Assembly (NCBI GenBank): GCA_027575765.1
Contig: JANBPT010001357.1
Span: 1 to 10,127, forward strand
Length of the DNA stretch: 10,127 bases
Source of the DNA: Tieghemiomyces parasiticus
Taxonomy: Eukaryota > Kickxellomycota > Dimargaritomycetes > Dimargaritales > Dimargaritaceae
Reading direction: 5' to 3'
Made by a program: the position numbers and the translations under genes. Below are positions 8,018 through 10,127 of this stretch, in pieces. The notes under the pieces were generated by a model. That model did not search any database, was not told the DNA's origin, and saw only the letters and a program-made list of their open reading frames with translations. Position 1 is the stretch's first letter, and each line of letters opens with the position of its first letter.

Positions 8018-9162
8018 TTATTCAACAAAACGCAGGTCAGAAATCCGATCCTTGGCGTACGTGTCCTTATATTTGTCGTAAATGGCCATCAGACCTTGCA
8101 TGTACTGCTGCTGGACAGCGCGGAGTTGTTCCGTTGTAGGGTGGGGATTACATTCGACAGGGATGGGGCGGCCAACCACGGTAATCATTGGGGTGCGAAA
8201 GGGCATCAGACCTAGGTCATAATTGAAAATTCCGCGCCCATGGAAGAGTGGGGTTGTGAACCCGCAGTGGCTCTGGATGCGGCGCTGGATAGTGTGTAAT
8301 AAAGTACCCTCTTGGCTGTCGACCTGATCGTAGGCGTCATTCTCGCCAAAAGTGAAGACCGGAACTAGGGAGGCTCTGGGTGGAGGAGGGTGGTAAATAT
8401 TGCATCGGACGATTGGACAGTTAGTTGGAGGTGTACGGATCACATGCCGGCTGCCACACACACACACCTTTGAGCAGAGTGTTTGCTAATGAGATGTGAT
8501 CAGGACACGGTATTGCAGTCTTACCCGTGGTGCATAGCGACCTTGATGAAGCCCAGTCGCTTCTTGAGGACCAGGTCGTTCTGTTTGGGCTTAGCGTAGA
8601 GTGATTCTGAGGCGCCGCCCACGACCACGACGCACGAATTACCAGGCCCGCTGCTCAAGATGTGGTCCATGGAGCGCCGCGAGACGGAGGCCGTGTTTAA
8701 CCGCAGGATAAAGTCACGGTAGATTGGAATGTAAAAATTGGTGACCAAGGTGAGTAGGCGGATATTGAGGCCCGGGAAGACGGTGGACACGTTGGTGGCC
8801 TCAGTGGAGAAATTGAGCATACCACCGATAGCGATGATACCGTGCGGATGATAGCCAAAAATGTAGTTCTTTTTAGGATCCAGATCGGCCTCCTTGATCA
8901 GGCGGACCGGGAAGTACTCGGCACAGTATTTCCAGAAGGGTAGGTCACGTAGCCAGGCGGAGCCCCGGGAACCCTTCGAGGGGGTGTCGTCCAGGGCCAT
9001 GTATATGAGATATGGGATGGCCAGTGGCCATACGAGGGGATTGACGAGGCAGAGGAAGTCAAAAAAGATGCAGAAGGGGAGGATGAGCGCCATGAGCAGA
9101 ACGCACGCCATTTGGCGGCGGCGCTTGAAGGGGACATTGAAGAGGGCCAATTGGATAGCCAT
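8018..9162 (-). CDS. Diacylglycerol O-acyltransferase type 2 (DGAT2/Dga1 family)
   Basis: Two exons, 9162-8525 and 8375-8018, encode 331 residues. DGAT2 enzymes transfer a fatty acyl group from acyl-CoA to diacylglycerol, the final step of triacylglycerol synthesis, at the ER and lipid droplets. The start is the ATG in GCCACCATGG, an excellent initiation context. Residues about 18-56 form the hydrophobic hairpin typical of the family, after a basic FKRRRQ segment. The active-site signature YHPHG has His105, Pro106, His107 and Gly108. Further family motifs follow: LNFSTEA, VVVGGASESLYAKP at about 179-192, LGFIKVAMHHG up to 213, and VPVFTFGENDAYDQ at 218-231. Removing the intron joins HHG to ASLVPVF exactly as in relatives. 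The N terminus is shorter than in many fungal homologues, so an additional upstream exon is possible. Monoacylglycerol or wax ester acyltransferase activity within the same family is an alternative. Confidence 0.94.
8376..8524 (-). other. Intron of the DGAT2 gene
   Basis: Read on the minus strand it starts with GTAAGA at 8524 and ends with CCCAG at 8376, with a CAACTAACTG branch site at about 8419-8428. The split codon GG|A reads Gly213. The removed 149 nt include a short CA/TG microsatellite. Confidence 0.9.
8455..8467. repeat. Short CA/TG dinucleotide repeat
   Basis: Six and a half CA units on the plus strand (TG on the gene strand) lie inside the DGAT2 intron. The tract is short, but it is a possible length-variable microsatellite. 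No function is evident. Confidence 0.8.
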
Positions 9163-9168
9163 GGTGGC
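9159..9168 (-). promoter_or_regulatory. Strong start-codon context of the DGAT2 gene
   Basis: The minus strand reads GCCACCATGG here, the ideal eukaryotic initiation context. It selects the ATG at 9162 over the in-frame ATG 18 codons upstream at 9216, whose extra residues (CHYSCIRWTNW...) do not resemble DGAT2 N termini. Confidence 0.7.
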
Positions 9169-9995
9169 AAGTAGACGGGCCCAATTGGTCCAACGGATGC
9201 AAGAGTAATGGCACAAATGAATGCGTGAGTGATTCGACCAGGTTGGGTCGGGCGGTTTGGACTTGACGTTGGGCCCGCGACGTTGTGAGACAGTAGACTC
9301 GGTAGGGAGGAAGTATTAGGAAGCAGAAGCGCTTCACCGATTCAGAAGCTACGAGTGGAGCAGCGATGCGGGGGTGGGATACATTTCAATGGTAGAGTAC
9401 TAAGGAGAAGCAGGGGGCGGGTATGTTCACAGTCTAATGGAGTGGGGTGGTAAGTAGGTTAAGACGAGAACATAGAAGGTAAGGTGGGTCGAGTGGCCAC
9501 AGGGTCCACGCGTCCTTACACATGGAGGAGGGCACTGGGGCATGCTACATTGTGCTTGGCACGCCTGGGCCCTCCACTCCACTTACCATTTTGTCTTAGG
9601 CCTTGGCGGCCAACTGCGTGGACCCGCCAATTGTGTCACCTACCCACCGAGGGCGGAGGGCTAGGGAACAGAAGGGGCGAAACGATAGGACCAAAGGATT
9701 CGATGCAGCAATGGCGTTGATGTCATAAGCCCACCAGACGCGACGAATCACGTAGCAGGAGTGCGGCTCCACCGCTTCGCTTTATTGATGAGACGCGGGG
9801 GGCTAGTGGGTAATAAGGAATGAAAGGCCACAAACGAGTCATGGCAAAGCTCCTAAGGGCCAGAAGGTACAAGGAATGGAGAAGCAGATGAAGGGGGGAG
9901 CGTAGGAGTTGCGTCGATCGGAATAATATGGGGGAGAGTGGTGGTAGTGTAGGTCCAAAGTGAGAGGAGATGGTTTGTGTGCGTTTAAAGACCTC
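9163..9995. other. Region between DGAT2 and Arl8 genes: DGAT2 upstream region and Arl8 3' flank
   Basis: Both neighbours read on the minus strand, so this holds the Arl8 3' untranslated region on the right and the DGAT2 promoter and leader on the left. The plus strand is purine-rich over most of 9300-9480 and 9640-9970, meaning the gene strand is pyrimidine-rich, as upstream of the other two genes. A long imperfect inverted repeat sits at 9483-9648. A 78-codon plus-strand frame at 9484-9720 covers the same repeat and shows no protein features. I see no supported gene. Confidence 0.5.
9483..9648. repeat. Long imperfect inverted repeat (hairpin or MITE-like remnant)
   Basis: Outer arms are GGTGGGT (9483-9489) and ACCCACC (9642-9648). 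Next inside, a loosely complementary block contains AGTGGCCACA opposite TGTGTCACCT. Then there is an exact 10-bp pair, GGGTCCACGC (9502-9511) with GCGTGGACCC (9616-9625). Further in, TGGAGGAGGGC pairs with GCCCTCCACTCCA apart from a two-base bulge, and GTGCTTGGCAC can form a terminal stem-loop. Successive nested arms in the right order are unlikely to be chance. I see no obvious target-site duplication, so a transposon origin is unproven, and a structured RNA or cruciform is possible. Confidence 0.55.
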
Positions 9996-10127
9996 TTACT
10001 TGCTAGAGCCAGCGTGCTTGATTAGCCATTCGAGGGTTTTGTCAATGTTGACCTGGTTTTTGGCTGATACGGAGTAGCAGCACACCTCGCGGTCGGTGAT
10101 ATGGTGTAGATCGAGTTCGTCAATCAG
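9996..10127 (-). CDS. ADP-ribosylation factor-like protein 8 (Arl8), C-terminal 43 codons
   Basis: Partial: the gene continues beyond the right edge, and the frame is open to the last base. Arl8 is a small GTPase that sits on lysosomes or vacuoles and recruits effectors for motor-driven movement and tethering. The visible tail holds the end of the GTPase fold: [18 protein letters not shown], then the guanine-binding SAK motif (residues 21-23 of the fragment, in SVSAKN), then the final helix [14 protein letters not shown] and a short SSK end before TAA at 9996-9998. The DRE-CCYS-S order with IDxTLxWLI is characteristic of Arl8 rather than Arf1 or Arl1. The switch regions and N-terminal helix lie outside the window. 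Confidence 0.9.
   Translation of the reverse strand: MIDELDLHHITDREVCCYSVSAKNQVNIDKTLEWLIKHAGSSK

Noticed and set aside
9163..9216. Upstream in-frame ATG of DGAT2 adding 18 residues
   Set aside because: Weak context and residues unlike DGAT2, while the ATG at 9162 has the ideal GCCACCATGG context.
9484..9720. 78-codon plus-strand open frame
   Set aside because: It covers the inverted repeat, lacks protein-like features and has no conserved motif.

Overview
The window looks like nuclear DNA from a fungus. The genes are intron-bearing. Their introns are GT-AG, about 105-155 nt long, several with CTAAC-type branch points, and third codon positions favour C and G. The gene set (SENP6/7-type SUMO protease, ARHGAP39/Vilse-type RhoGAP, DGAT2 acyltransferase, Arl8 GTPase) fits an early-diverging fungus better than a yeast or other Dikarya, because budding yeast lacks both Arl8 and a WW-MyTH4-RhoGAP protein. 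That placement is inference; no species call is possible from the sequence alone.

Layout: 1-875 is a long pyrimidine-rich upstream region. A five-exon SUMO protease gene (+) occupies about 876-3619. The span 3620-4970 is intergenic: an AT-rich 3' flank, then a GC-rich block (about 3790-4690) with long open frames on both strands but no recognisable protein, then a pyrimidine-rich leader. A four-exon gene for a WW-WW-MyTH4-RhoGAP protein (+) runs 4971-7579. A convergent spacer lies at 7580-8017. A two-exon DGAT2 gene (-) occupies 8018-9162. The span 9163-9995 is its upstream region and contains a long imperfect inverted repeat. The last 43 codons of an Arl8-type GTPase gene (-) fill 9996-10127.

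The four genes are unrelated housekeeping-type functions: SUMO removal, Rho/Rac signalling to the cytoskeleton, triacylglycerol synthesis at the ER, and lysosome/vacuole positioning. Nothing suggests an operon, gene cluster or mobile cargo, and I see no rRNA, tRNA, CRISPR array or intact transposon. Joining exons across introns restores the catalytic or domain-defining motifs in all three complete genes, so these models are well supported. The 5' end of the SUMO protease model is the weakest part.

I did not find a clearly novel system. The points most worth checking are possible SUMO-interacting motifs in the SUMO protease insertion, alternative splice ends in that gene, the WW-MyTH4-RhoGAP architecture in a fungal genome, the inverted repeat upstream of DGAT2, and the unexplained GC-rich block.
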